From assembly GCF_015234585.1 (NCBI RefSeq), contig NZ_JADFCM010000001.1, positions 1,178,001 through 1,242,000 on the forward strand: a DNA stretch of 64,000 bases, given 5' to 3'. A program made the position numbers and the translations under genes. This DNA is from Pseudalkalibacillus hwajinpoensis (GTDB taxonomy: Bacteria > Bacillota > Bacilli > Bacillales > Guptibacillaceae). Under the pieces are notes generated by a model. The model saw only the letters and a program-made list of their open reading frames with translations, did not search any database and was not told the origin of the DNA. Shown piece by piece: positions 27,410 to 35,482 of this stretch. Within the stretch, counting starts at the first letter, position 1. Each line of letters opens with the position of its first letter.

Positions 27410-28045
27410 ATGAAAGATTCAAAATCAAACCATGAGGTGAAGGTTGAACGTGAGCCAGCACCAGAAGGATATTCATCCTCAACTAGAGAAGTGATTCGTA
27501 TTGATCGAACAGATCCAGTGAAGTCAGAAAGTCAGTTTAAAGGTCCGGCAATAGCGGCAATAGCAGGTAGTGTGGTAGGAGCAGCAGCTGGTGTCCTGCT
27601 TGCACCAAAGGCTGGAAAAGAGCTTAGAAATGATATTAGTGATAGTGTGACAAAGGCAAAAGATAAAAGTGTAGAAGTATCAGGTAACATGAAAAATAAA
27701 TCGAGCGCTTTTGCTCAATCCGTCAAAACTAAATCAAATGACATTGTGGACAAAGTGAAGAATCGCAAAGGTGAGAAGGAAATTCCTGCTGCAGAGGAAG
27801 AAGCATTAGTAAGCGGATATTCAATCAAGCGAGCAGCAGAGTTAGACGAGTCGGAAGTTCCGATGTCTACAGTCGTTAATCGCGATATCGAAAAGATAAT
27901 CGTCGAAACAGAAGGTGCTGAAACGTTTGATGATGTGATTGAACGTGATGTAGAAAGAACTCTTGAAAGAGATCCGGACAATCCCGAAACGTTAGACGAA
28001 GCAGCTGAAATGGAACTGAAGAGAACTTATCGCAAGCGTAAATAA
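27410..28045 (+). CDS. ytxH: General stress protein with YtxH domain
   Basis: A 211-residue protein. A charged N-terminus is followed by the YtxH glycine/alanine membrane segment AIAAIAGSVVGAAAGVLLAPKAGKELR (about 49-75), a lysine/serine helical region, and a long acidic tail (about 125-211) beyond the usual YtxH length. Operon with ytxG: AAGGAGGA lies at the end of ytxG. The acidic tail is the unusual part. Confidence 0.8.
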   Translation: MKDSKSNHEVKVEREPAPEGYSSSTREVIRIDRTDPVKSESQFKGPAIAAIAGSVVGAAAGVLLAPKAGKELRNDISDSVTKAKDKSVEVSGNMKNKSSAFAQSVKTKSNDIVDKVKNRKGEKEIPAAEEEALVSGYSIKRAAELDESEVPMSTVVNRDIEKIIVETEGAETFDDVIERDVERTLERDPDNPETLDEAAEMELKRTYRKRK

Positions 28046-28052
28046 AATAAAT

Positions 28053-28085
28053 AATGAACAACCGCCAAACGGCGGTTGTTTCATT
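28053..28085 (+). terminator. Terminator hairpin after ytxH
   Basis: AATGA-ACAACCGCC / GGCGGTTGT-T-TCATT, 14 pairs with one bulge and an AAAC loop. Confidence 0.8.
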
Positions 28086-28090
28086 GATGT

Positions 28091-28130
28091 AGAAAAGCAG
28101 ATAGGCGCATATGCACCTATCTGCTTTTCT
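28091..28130. terminator. Second, bidirectional terminator
   Basis: AGAAAAGCAGATAGG / CCTATCTGCTTTTCT, a perfect 15-bp stem with a 10-base loop. It serves ytxGH and the small minus-strand gene that converges on it. Confidence 0.88.
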
Positions 28131-28152
28131 AGCTTTATAGTTAACTTATAGT

Positions 28153-28281
28153 CTATGAGGGATGGATTGAATTCACTTTCGTTGCTTCTCTTACAACATT
28201 TCTAGCTTCTGAAGCCTCTCGATGATCTTTCATAGCTTTGTTCTCAATTTCTTTAATCGTCTGGATTGTAGGACCAGTCAT
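28153..28281 (-). CDS. Small protein of 42 residues, unknown
   Basis: A 42-codon frame starting MTGPTIQTIKEIENK and ending NSIHPS, rich in charged residues and probably helical. AGGAGG stands 12 bases before the ATG, a somewhat long spacing. It ends 23 bases before a perfect bidirectional hairpin, which supports a real transcript. I do not recognise it. Confidence 0.5.
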   Translation of the reverse strand: MTGPTIQTIKEIENKAMKDHREASEARNVVREATKVNSIHPS

Positions 28282-28392
28282 GGTTTAATATACCCTCCTA
28301 AATTTGTTCTAGTAAACTCTTCCCCTGTCTCATAAAATAAAACAAAAAATCAGTAAAAAGTTGTAAAATGGTAAAAAAGAACGTCTGTCTTC

Positions 28393-28477
28393 TATAATGC
28401 GCTTACATTTCTTAATAATGAACGTTCGATAGGGCGAAAATGTGCGAGATTTGTAATCTCGTGACTAGTTTCGACGA
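28393..28477 (+). promoter_or_regulatory. spo0F upstream region with 0A-like box
   Basis: TATAAT occurs at 28393-28398 with a poor -35. TTCGACGA at 28470-28477 reads TCGTCGAA on the other strand, one base from the Spo0A box TGTCGAA. A CGAGAT/ATCTCG hairpin lies at 28445-28461. In B. subtilis spo0F is controlled by Spo0A and sigma-H; a sigma-H promoter was not found. Confidence 0.35.
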
Positions 28478-28565
28478 AGTTATTTTCAATCGGCTTTAGA
28501 TGATGCACAATAATGATAGGAAGTCACATGATCTGAGACTATATCGCAAAAAAGGTGGGCATACG

Positions 28566-28952
28566 ATGAAGAAGATATTAATTGTGGACGACCAGTATGG
28601 CATTCGAGTGTTATTAGGTGAACTATTTAAGAAAGAAGGGTATCAAACACTTCAAGCTGCAAACGGTTTGACGGCAATTGAGCTTTTTAAGCAGGAATGT
28701 CCTGATCTCGTAATCCTCGATTTGAAAATGCCCGGTATGGATGGATTAGAAGTATTTAAGGCGTTAAAGAAGTTTGATGAAAAAGTCCAGGTTATTTTTA
28801 TGACTGCATACGGTGAATTACAGCTCGTGCAAGAATTTATGAAACTAGGAGCAATTACTCATTTTGCTAAACCATTTGATATAGAAGAAGTTTGCCGAAC
28901 AGTAAAGCGCGTATCCCCGCTGGATGAAAAAGAAATGGCCCGTACGAAGTAA
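28566..28952 (+). CDS. spo0F: Sporulation phosphorelay response regulator
   Basis: Spo0F (128 residues) is the single-domain receiver that passes phosphate from sporulation kinases to Spo0B. The signature [14 protein letters not shown], acidic pair D8/D9, phosphoacceptor Asp52 ([13 protein letters not shown]), MTAYGEL and the lysine of FAKPFDIEE match B. subtilis Spo0F closely. There is no output domain. The frame is open from 28500, but AAAAAAGGTGG before the ATG at 28566 and the family N-terminus fix the start there. Confidence 0.94.
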   Translation: MKKILIVDDQYGIRVLLGELFKKEGYQTLQAANGLTAIELFKQECPDLVILDLKMPGMDGLEVFKALKKFDEKVQVIFMTAYGELQLVQEFMKLGAITHFAKPFDIEEVCRTVKRVSPLDEKEMARTK

Positions 28953-28962
28953 AGAGTGAAAA

Positions 28963-28990
28963 GCCTGTCTCCCTATGGAGCAGGTTTTTT
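28963..28990 (+). terminator. Terminator of spo0F
   Basis: CCTG-T-CTCC / GGAG-CAGG stem with a CTAT loop, followed by six T. Confidence 0.85.
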
Positions 28991-29063
28991 ACTGTAAGGA
29001 ATTCGAAACCTTTCATTATGTTAGAACGTATAGCTATCACAATGATAAAAGGGAGAGCTGTGA

Positions 29064-29855
29064 ATGAACAACCACGAAATAGATTTTAAACTATATGGGG
29101 ATGATATGCAGTTTGTAGAAGTTGAACTTGATCCAGGGGAAACTGTTATTGCTGAAGCAGGGAGCCTTATGATGATGGAAGATCATATTGAAATGGAGAC
29201 TATTTTTGGCGATGGAAGTGGTCAACAAAGCGGGATAATGGGGAAATTATTTAGTGCAGGTAAACGTGTTTTAACTGGCGAGAGTTTGTTTATGACGGCT
29301 TTTACAAATGAAGGAAAAGAGAAAAAGCATGTATCTTTTGCTTCACCTTATCCCGGAAAAATTATTCCCATGGATTTAAGTGAATGGGATAAGAAGATTA
29401 TTTGTCAAAAGGATGCTTTTCTAGCTGCAGCAAAAGGCGTATCAGTAGGTATCGAGCTTCAGAAGAAATTAGGCACAGGTTTCTTTGGAGGAGAAGGGTT
29501 CATCATGCAGAAGCTAGAGGGAGATGGTATGGCTTTTGTCCATGCTGGAGGAACGATCCACAAAAAGGAGCTTCAAATGGGGGAAACGCTTCGTCTTGAT
29601 ACTGGTTGTTTAGTGGCGATGACTGGAGAGGTGGATTACAATATCGAGTTTGTTAAAGGAGTAAAGACAGCTTTATTTGGTGGGGAAGGGCTGTTTTTTG
29701 TAACGCTTAAAGGGCCTGGAACAGTATGGGTGCAGTCTCTTCCATTTAGTCGTCTTGCAAGCAGAGTATTTGCAGCTATGCCTCAAACGCCAGGTGGAAG
29801 TAAGGGCGAGGGAAGTATGGCAAGAGGTCTTTTCGATATGTTTAATGGGGATTAA
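29064..29855 (+). CDS. AIM24 / TIGR00266 family protein
   Basis: A 263-residue protein of the TIGR00266/AIM24 family. The conserved parts are LDPGETVIAEAGSLMMMED near the start, the GLSQ-free core KKLGTGFFGGEGFIMQKLEGDG, and TALFGGEGLFFVTLKGPG. Function in bacteria is not established; AIM24 is mitochondrial in yeast. AAAGGGAGAG precedes the ATG. It is a single-gene unit bounded by the Spo0F terminator and a perfect 22-bp palindromic terminator. Confidence 0.85.
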   Translation: MNNHEIDFKLYGDDMQFVEVELDPGETVIAEAGSLMMMEDHIEMETIFGDGSGQQSGIMGKLFSAGKRVLTGESLFMTAFTNEGKEKKHVSFASPYPGKIIPMDLSEWDKKIICQKDAFLAAAKGVSVGIELQKKLGTGFFGGEGFIMQKLEGDGMAFVHAGGTIHKKELQMGETLRLDTGCLVAMTGEVDYNIEFVKGVKTALFGGEGLFFVTLKGPGTVWVQSLPFSRLASRVFAAMPQTPGGSKGEGSMARGLFDMFNGD

Positions 29856-29863
29856 TAGATTCA

Positions 29864-29907
29864 AAAAGCTGCCTTTCATCGATAATTATCGATGAAAGGC
29901 AGCTTTT
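29864..29907. terminator. Bidirectional terminator, perfect palindrome
   Basis: 44 bases reading identically on both strands, AAAAGCTGCCTTTCATCGAT... and its complement, with A/T runs at each end. It serves AIM24 and the helicase gene. Confidence 0.93.
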
Positions 29908-29917
29908 AGTATTATAC

Positions 29918-31048
29918 TTAATTACGCTTACGAGATTTAGTAGTAGATGGTCTTGGCACGTTCTTTCTAGTGAGTTCAAGATCTAGCTTTTGGGTAATTT
30001 TCTCAAGATACTTTTCTTCACCAGGGAGCAATAGCGTGACAACTGAACCCTCTTTCCCCATGCGTCCTGTTCGTCCTGAGCGATGCAGGTATGTTCTTGC
30101 ATCTTCAGATAAATCATAGTGGAAAACATGAGTAATATTATCGATGTCTAGTCCTCTTGCAGCAAGGTCAGTTGTTAATAGCAATTGGATTTGGTCATTA
30201 CGGAAACGATTTAATACATTCTTTCTTTCCGTCTTATTTGTCGAACTATCTAATACATCGAATGAAATTTTCTTAGTTGCAAGAATGTCTTTCAATCGAG
30301 AGAGGTAGTTACTGTTGTTAACAAAGGCTAGCGCTTTTACACCGTCTTTACGAGCTAGCTTCCGCAGTAATTCTGGCTTCTCTCGTCGATTTGTTACATA
30401 GTAACTGTGGTCAATCGCTTTTTTGTCTTCTGCTGTAGCCTTGATGCTTAAGACGGAAGGATTATCAGATAGTTTCTTTGCCTGCAAGAGCACTTTATCA
30501 CTGAGCGTGGCAGAGAAGAAAAGGAGCTGACAATCTCTTAGCGCAGATTGACAAATATAGGAGACATCTTCAAAGGTAGACGGATGTAGCACTTGATCAG
30601 CTTCATCGGCTACAAGGGTTCTTACTTCGTTCATTTTCAATTTTTTCATATCAATTAGCTCGGCAATCCTATTGGGTGTACCAACAATGAGCTGGGGGTG
30701 CTTCTTAAGTTTGTCTAACTGTCGTTTAATAGCAGCTCCCCCAATCATTGAAGCAGCTGTCATGTTACTGCCCTTTAGGAATTGTTGAGAAACTTCAAAA
30801 ACCTGCATGGCGAGTTCTCGCGTAGGAGCAAGAATAATAGCCTGTGTATTTTTTTTATCTGGATCAAGCATTTGCATAATCGGTAAAAGATAAGCAAGTG
30901 TTTTTCCAGTGCCGGTTGGAGCTTCAACTAGTAAGTCTTCTCCGTTCAAGATCCGAGGAATGGCTTGTTCTTGAACCATTGAGAAATTACTAAAGCCGGC
31001 AGCTTGCCAGTTTTCAGAAAGAAAAGGGTGTTGATCAAACATTGTCAT
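29918..31048 (-). CDS. cshC: DEAD-box RNA helicase CshC (YfmL-like)
   Basis: A short DEAD-box helicase of 376 residues without a C-terminal RNA-binding extension, as in B. subtilis YfmL/CshC, which acts in ribosome assembly and cold growth. Motifs in order are the Q-motif region MVQEQAIP, APTGTGKT (motif I), APTREL, GTPNR, ADEADQVL (motif II), FFSATL (motif III), TDLAARGLDI and HRSGRTGRMG (motif VI). AAAGGAG precedes ATG 31048. Confidence 0.92.
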   Translation of the reverse strand: MTMFDQHPFLSENWQAAGFSNFSMVQEQAIPRILNGEDLLVEAPTGTGKTLAYLLPIMQMLDPDKKNTQAIILAPTRELAMQVFEVSQQFLKGSNMTAASMIGGAAIKRQLDKLKKHPQLIVGTPNRIAELIDMKKLKMNEVRTLVADEADQVLHPSTFEDVSYICQSALRDCQLLFFSATLSDKVLLQAKKLSDNPSVLSIKATAEDKKAIDHSYYVTNRREKPELLRKLARKDGVKALAFVNNSNYLSRLKDILATKKISFDVLDSSTNKTERKNVLNRFRNDQIQLLLTTDLAARGLDIDNITHVFHYDLSEDARTYLHRSGRTGRMGKEGSVVTLLLPGEEKYLEKITQKLDLELTRKNVPRPSTTKSRKRN

Positions 31049-31339
31049 ATCGTTACTCCTTTATTATCGTATATAGTGGGCCACAGGGGGCTTCTGTTAA
31101 ATGTAGTATCAGTACTTTATGTCGTTAACACTATCATGATTGGTGCACTTTTGTAGTGTTTCATCTTATTTTAACATAGTAGCCGTTGTTCAATACTTTC
31201 TCTCTTTACCTAGCTCTATGGTTTTACCACAATAAACACCGGGGAATAAATAATGACCAGTCCAATATTTCACTATTGATCAGATTCCTTTCATGTTTTG
31301 TTGCTTATTTAGAGGGAATGATTAGGAGAGAAGGAGGTA

Positions 31340-31594
31340 ATGAACGTGAACGGATATTTACTTAGAAAAATGTCAGTATACACATTACTAGCAGGTATTG
31401 TGGCCGCTATATTCATTGGTATTACACTTGGAGAAAACTTACCAAATTATTCAACTATTGAAGAACCTTATCCAATGCGCTGGATTATCGCATTAGGTGC
31501 ATTTGGTGTTAGTGGAATTATTTCATCCATCTTCTATACTGGAGGCGTGATTGCCGACATCATTGTTAGAAAAGATGAAGGCAACTCTCTATAA
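31340..31594 (+). CDS. Small membrane protein, unknown
   Basis: An 84-residue protein with two predicted membrane helices (about 12-31 and 48-70) joined by an outer loop with ENLPNYSTIEEPYPMRW. AAGGAGGT is only three bases before the ATG and nine before a GTG at 31346, so the GTG may be the true start. It is followed by a good terminator. I do not recognise the family. Confidence 0.65.
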   Translation: MNVNGYLLRKMSVYTLLAGIVAAIFIGITLGENLPNYSTIEEPYPMRWIIALGAFGVSGIISSIFYTGGVIADIIVRKDEGNSL

Positions 31595-31600
31595 ATTGAT

Positions 31601-31629
31601 AAAGAGCGCATCGCTTAGATGCGCTCTTT
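31601..31629. terminator. Bidirectional terminator
   Basis: AAAGAGCGCATC / GATGCGCTCTTT stem of 12 bp with a 5-base loop. It ends the 84-residue gene and probably the minus-strand transcript starting near 31.92 kb. Confidence 0.85.
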
Positions 31630-31639
31630 CTACGTTTTA

Positions 31640-31922
31640 TATAACGATCGTTATTTATTAACAGTAACTCCTTCATTGCCGCGGTAAACATACCATAGAG
31701 ATCTGTTGATCTCTCAAACAACGAAAGCCCTACCTCTCTTCCATCCTTACGGCTCCGAAGCCGCGCCAGTGTGAGTGAGGAGGATCAACAGCAATTGTAG
31801 TATGGCCATTAACTTGATACAAGCCAATTAGAATCATGCTGTTCATACCTTTCCAGTTATGAATTTTAGTTCTCCTTATTTTAAAGGAGCTAGTTGTTAA
31901 TATCGGGTTTTTGTTACCCCAA
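31640..31922 (-). ncRNA. Candidate structured transcript of unknown function
   Basis: A full-consensus sigma-A promoter reads into this region from the yuiD side. The predicted RNA can form GGGT/ACCC (31905-31919), CTCCTT/AAGGAG (31872-31889), CGGCT-TCGG-AGCCG (31750-31763) and AGAGATC/GATCTCT (31697-31714) hairpins before reaching the terminator at 31601-31629. It matches no RNA family I know (not 6S, tmRNA, SRP or RNase P by eye). It also contains a short open frame, listed separately. Confidence 0.4.
31730..31846 (-). CDS. Possible 38-residue small protein inside the transcript
   Basis: The frame begins MNSMILIGLYQVNGH and ends VRMEER. GGAAAGG stands before it, better spaced for the second ATG (31837, 35 residues). 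A longer frame from 31930 cannot be used because that ATG overlaps the -10 hexamer. No family is recognised. It could be an mRNA for a small protein or a chance frame in a regulatory RNA. Confidence 0.3.
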   Translation of the reverse strand: MNSMILIGLYQVNGHTTIAVDPPHSHWRGFGAVRMEER

Positions 31923-31928
31923 CTACAC

Positions 31929-31956
31929 ATTATACACGCTTGAGAAGTATTGTCAA
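31929..31956 (-). promoter_or_regulatory. Full-consensus sigma-A promoter
   Basis: Minus strand TTGACA, 16 bases, TATAAT: both hexamers are perfect. It lies 16 bases after the yuiD stop and has no annotated gene in front of it. Confidence 0.8.
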
Positions 31957-31971
31957 CTTTTTATTTGTTAA

Positions 31972-32427
31972 TTATTTCCTCGAGAAATAACCTATTAACC
32001 CAAGGCCAATCCCTAGCAAAGCACCACCGGCCACTTCAGCAGGCTGATGACCTAGAAGTTCATTTAATTCAACATCTCGTCTCGCGTGAAATAAATCAGG
32101 ATAGTGCCCCGATAATAGTTCGATGTCTTCATCTAGGTCATTGACCAATCGAGCTATCTCGCCCGTATGTCGTCGAATACCCTGTGCATCATACATGACG
32201 ATCACTCCAAATACGACAGCCAGTGCTGTTTCGACAGAGCTTTTTCCTGTTTTTAATGCTGTGTAAGTAGCTAAAGCAGATACACCTGCAGAATGAGAAC
32301 TTGGCATTCCTCCCGTTTGAAAGAAAGGGCGCCAATCCCAATGTCCCGATTTCGCTTTATGTGTTACTATTTTTAACCCTTGTGCTAGCATGATCGCTGA
32401 TAAAGCTGTATTCATTCCCTGGTTCAT
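31972..32427 (-). CDS. yuiD: Divergent PAP2-family membrane protein (YuiD-like)
   Basis: A 151-residue DUF212 membrane protein related to acid phosphatase/vanadium chloroperoxidases. Motifs include AQGLKIVTH, the GGMPSSHSAGVSALAT phosphatase-type segment, DAQGIRRHTGEIARLVN and a C-terminal hydrophobic glycine-rich helix. The arginine and second histidine of classical PAP2 enzymes are not clear, so catalytic activity is uncertain. GAGGTG precedes ATG 32427. No terminator is seen between it and the strong promoter just downstream. Confidence 0.85.
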   Translation of the reverse strand: MNQGMNTALSAIMLAQGLKIVTHKAKSGHWDWRPFFQTGGMPSSHSAGVSALATYTALKTGKSSVETALAVVFGVIVMYDAQGIRRHTGEIARLVNDLDEDIELLSGHYPDLFHARRDVELNELLGHQPAEVAGGALLGIGLGLIGYFSRK

Positions 32428-32521
32428 TTTGTGTTCACCTCATCGTTATTCTGGCAAAAAAAGCACATGATTATGACGTCTATCGGAGAAATTATGTAAA
32501 AGGGGGAAAGGAGGACTTCAA

Positions 32522-32710
32522 ATGAACATAACGCGTAGAGAAGCAGAAATGATTCGAACAGCTCTATCAACGTTAATTGATGATAACAACAAAGAAACAT
32601 ATGCAGGGATATTAGAAAAATTGGTGCTCACTCCGACTCTTTATCAATTTAGTGATTGGGAAGGGTTTATGAATGATCGTCTAATTGATAACGAAGAATC
32701 AATAAATTAG
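32522..32710 (+). CDS. Small conserved-looking protein, unknown
   Basis: A 62-residue soluble, acidic protein, MNITRREAEMIRTAL to DNEESIN, with no recognised domain. GGAAAGGAGG before the ATG and a 12-bp terminator directly after the stop argue that it is a real single-gene unit. Confidence 0.65.
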   Translation: MNITRREAEMIRTALSTLIDDNNKETYAGILEKLVLTPTLYQFSDWEGFMNDRLIDNEESIN

Positions 32711-32741
32711 TCAGGGCTACTCAGCACCTGACTAATTTTAT
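32704..32741 (+). terminator. Intrinsic terminator
   Basis: AAATTAGTCAGG / CCTGACTAATTT, a 12-bp stem overlapping the stop codon, followed by TTATTT. Confidence 0.85.
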
Positions 32742-32836
32742 TTGATAAGACACAAAGAAGCGAGCCAGATAAGATTTGTTTACATATGATGGATATTAGA
32801 GAGGAGGGGGGAAGAAAAGAAAGGGAGAGTGAAATA

Positions 32837-33850
32837 ATGGCAAGTAATTCAAAATATACAATTACTAGAGACTATATCGATAAAGGCAAGTCCAGACCAA
32901 AAGAAAAAAATGATGGAATTAGCTTTATTGTCGCTCATGATACAGGTAATCCAGGTTCAACGGCATACGTAAATCGAGCCTATTTTGCTAAAAATGTTAT
33001 CTCAGCGTCTGCTCATACGTTTATTGATGATTCAATTATTCTTGAAATCATTCCATTAACTGAAAAAGCATGGCATGTACGTTATGTAACGGAAAAGGAC
33101 AATCTCCTTTATAACGGAGATGCGAACGATAAAGCGATCGGTGTGGAACTTTGTTGGGGAGGAGGTATATCCTTTATAGAGGCCTATGACCGCTATGTTT
33201 GGTACCATGCTTATTTATGTGATAAATATAAACTCGATCCTGAATCAGATATAGTTGCCCACTCAACACTTGATCCAACACGTAGAACAGATCCTGAGAA
33301 TGCATTAAATCGCTATGGAATTACATGGTCGACTTTTATTGAAGATGTAACAGGTGTTTGGAAAAACTTTAAAGAAATAAGTAGCCCTGGGAAGGTGAAA
33401 TCTACTACCAGCACACTTATTGTTAGTGCAGGTGATCGTGGGAAAGAAGTTGAGAGAATTCAAGAACTTCTCATTCGTGCAGGAATGGACCTGCGTGAAT
33501 TTGGGGCGGACGGTATTTTTGGAAGAGAAACGCAGGAAGCAGTTGAGAAATTTCAGCGATTAACAGGTCTAGTGGAAGATGGGATTGTTGGTCCCAAAAC
33601 ACTTGCTGCGTTGAAGCGAGCTCCAAAAGGTGGGTTCTCTATGAATGCTCCAGTAAGACCTTACCCTGGTCGATATGTGATGAATGGCGATCGTGGCAAA
33701 GATGTAGAAGCCGTTCAACGAGCGGTTAATGTGAACCCAGATGGTATCTTTGGACCCGCAACTGAAAAGGCTGTAAGGGCTTATCAGAAAAGAAAAGGAT
33801 TATCAGTAGATGGGATTGTTGGTCCAGATACATGGAATATGCTTTTTTAA
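32837..33850 (+). CDS. N-acetylmuramoyl-L-alanine amidase with two peptidoglycan-binding repeats
   Basis: A 337-residue amidase_2 enzyme cutting the amide bond between muramic acid and the stem peptide. The catalytic domain (about 1-170) shows SFIVAHDTGNPGST with the first zinc His, SAHTFIDD, GVELCWGGG and VAHSTLDPTRRTDPE. Two PG-binding-1 repeats follow (about 205-265, 275-337), each ending DGIVGP(K/D)T. No signal peptide is visible, as in phage endolysins and some sporulation mother-cell lysins, yet no other phage gene is nearby. GGGAG precedes ATG 32837; an upstream ATG (32786) lacks family homology. Confidence 0.88.
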   Translation: MASNSKYTITRDYIDKGKSRPKEKNDGISFIVAHDTGNPGSTAYVNRAYFAKNVISASAHTFIDDSIILEIIPLTEKAWHVRYVTEKDNLLYNGDANDKAIGVELCWGGGISFIEAYDRYVWYHAYLCDKYKLDPESDIVAHSTLDPTRRTDPENALNRYGITWSTFIEDVTGVWKNFKEISSPGKVKSTTSTLIVSAGDRGKEVERIQELLIRAGMDLREFGADGIFGRETQEAVEKFQRLTGLVEDGIVGPKTLAALKRAPKGGFSMNAPVRPYPGRYVMNGDRGKDVEAVQRAVNVNPDGIFGPATEKAVRAYQKRKGLSVDGIVGPDTWNMLF

Positions 33851-34164
33851 GTAGCGCATTGAGAACCTCCAACGCAGCTCTTCCAGCTTACAATGCAACA
33901 GAGGCAGGTATCGTCTCACTATCGAAATCATTGGCAAGTCGTTATGCGAAGCGGAAAATACGTGTGAACGTTATTTCGCCAGGACCAATTGATACCCCTC
34001 TTGCTCGGAAGTTATATGGCACAGAGGATGGGTTTCAGAAAGCCTATAAACAACATCCTAGAGGGTCATTTGGAACGCCTCTTGAAATCGCAAAAGTGGT
34101 TTACTTTCTATCAAGTGAGGACGCAAGTTATATTAATGGTCATAATCTTGTTGTTGATGGTTGA
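33851..34164 (+). pseudogene. C-terminal remnant of a short-chain dehydrogenase
   Basis: Directly after the amidase stop the sequence encodes only the second half of an SDR oxidoreductase: SSALRTS...PAYNATEAGIVSLSKSLA, IRVNVISPGPIDTPL, and the end GHNLVVDG. The Rossmann glycine motif and everything before the active site are missing. The catalytic YxxxK reads Y-N-A-T-E, so the lysine is lost (a GAG codon where AAG is expected). The frame is open back into the amidase (33832) but has no ribosome site. It is almost certainly non-functional. Confidence 0.85.
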
Positions 34165-34179
34165 TATATCCTATCGTAG

Positions 34180-34214
34180 AAAAAAGCCCGTTATCGTTGA
34201 TAACGGGCTTTTTT
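34180..34214. terminator. Bidirectional terminator
   Basis: AAAAAAGCCCGTTATC / GATAACGGGCTTTTTT, a perfect 16-bp stem with a GTT loop, between the SDR remnant and capA. Confidence 0.94.
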
Positions 34215-34215
34215 C

Positions 34216-35352
34216 TTATGGTTTTGGAACCTGTAAATCTGGCATCCACTGCTTCATATGAAGATTCATTTCATTTAATAAATCAGGTTTTACTTCACTT
34301 AGCGGGTGGACTTTATACTCATTATCTACATAAGTCGGAGTAAATGCTGGGGAAGTGATTGAGAGCATAGAGTTTCCTCGGAAATTCTTTTTGACGAATT
34401 GAACCTCAAGAATGCCTCCGATATCTTTGTAATCCCCTTTTTGACCTGACCAAAAATTACCTAGTGAATAGGCAACCAATACATTGCGCTTGTCGTTTGT
34501 TTCAATCCATTCTAACGGCTGGAGAACGTGGGGGTGATGACCTAAAATCAGGTTTGCTCCCGCTTCAGCTACATAAGAACTAAGTTCTAGCTGGTTATTG
34601 TTTGGATAGCGTTCATATTCATTTCCGAAGTGTAAGCTTACAACTACCCCATCCGCTACCTTTTTGGCTTTTTGAATATCTTGAGTTATGAGTTGTTTAT
34701 CAATGTAGTTCACGAGATAAGGTTTATTTCCAGGAGGGCGGAGGCCATTGGTTCCGTAAGTATAGGAGAGAAAAGCCAGCGTTATCCCATTATGTTCAAT
34801 CGTTCTAATGATAGTGCGATCTTTTTTTGAAACATAACTTCCTGTATAAAGAACGCCGATTTTGTTCCAATGTTTAATCGCATTTTGGATGGCTTTTTCT
34901 CCTCGGTCTAAAGTATGGTTATTCGCCATCGATACAATATCTACTCCGGAATTTTTAAGTGCGTCCCCAACTTCTGTTGGACTATTAAAAGAAGGATAAG
35001 ATGAAAGGCCGATTGATGTCCCGCCGATGACGGTTTCTTGATTGGCGATCGTAATATCAGCTTTCTTTAATTGGTTTTGAACATCTTCAAGCATTGGATT
35101 AAAGTTAAATCCATTGCCTACTACTGCCTTTTCATAAACTCGGTCGTGAATGAGTATATCTCCCACCGCCGAAAGCGTTAAGGAAGCATTCTGAATAGCT
35201 GTATTCTCCTCAGTTTGTTGAGAGATGTTCCGATAGGTCGTGAGCAGCTCAGACGGCTGCTGAGGTTCAGTTTCATTTTGTGTAGAAAGCACAACTATGA
35301 GACCAGCCACAATAAAGAAAAGTATTCCAACAATAACGGATGTTTTTTTCAT
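34216..35352 (-). CDS. CapA-family protein (poly-gamma-glutamate synthesis/metallophosphoesterase type)
   Basis: A 378-residue membrane-anchored protein with an N-terminal hydrophobic anchor (about 4-24) and the PGA_cap domain outside: LSAVGDILIHDRVY, ANQETVIGG, VDIVSMANNHTLDRGEKAI, SLHFGNEYE and ILGHHPHVLQPLEW, which carry the presumed metal ligands. Related proteins act in poly-gamma-glutamate capsule formation, but no pgsB/pgsC partner is nearby. The frame is open from 35439, but GGGTGA before the ATG at 35352 and the anchor position favour that start. Confidence 0.82.
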   Translation of the reverse strand: MKKTSVIVGILFFIVAGLIVVLSTQNETEPQQPSELLTTYRNISQQTEENTAIQNASLTLSAVGDILIHDRVYEKAVVGNGFNFNPMLEDVQNQLKKADITIANQETVIGGTSIGLSSYPSFNSPTEVGDALKNSGVDIVSMANNHTLDRGEKAIQNAIKHWNKIGVLYTGSYVSKKDRTIIRTIEHNGITLAFLSYTYGTNGLRPPGNKPYLVNYIDKQLITQDIQKAKKVADGVVVSLHFGNEYERYPNNNQLELSSYVAEAGANLILGHHPHVLQPLEWIETNDKRNVLVAYSLGNFWSGQKGDYKDIGGILEVQFVKKNFRGNSMLSITSPAFTPTYVDNEYKVHPLSEVKPDLLNEMNLHMKQWMPDLQVPKP

Positions 35353-35454
35353 TAAGTTCACCCATATCCATATGTATATTATTAATATGAAATTAGTTTG
35401 CATCACCGTTATATTATCACCTTTTGATGAGAAAAGCATGTTCCTATCAAAAGG

Positions 35455-35482
35455 ATAGACATGGTGAATTCACCATGTCTAT
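35455..35482 (-). terminator. Palindromic terminator after the MobA-like gene
   Basis: ATAGACATGGTGAA and its exact complement form a 28-base perfect palindrome, followed on the minus strand by CCTTTTG. A second 9-bp stem (35420-35454, CCTTTTGAT/ATCAAAAGG) follows it. Confidence 0.8.

Noticed and set aside
31730..31930. 66-codon frame starting at 31930 on the minus strand
   Set aside because: Its ATG overlaps the -10 hexamer of the promoter, so it cannot be on the mRNA; only the shorter 38-codon version is kept.
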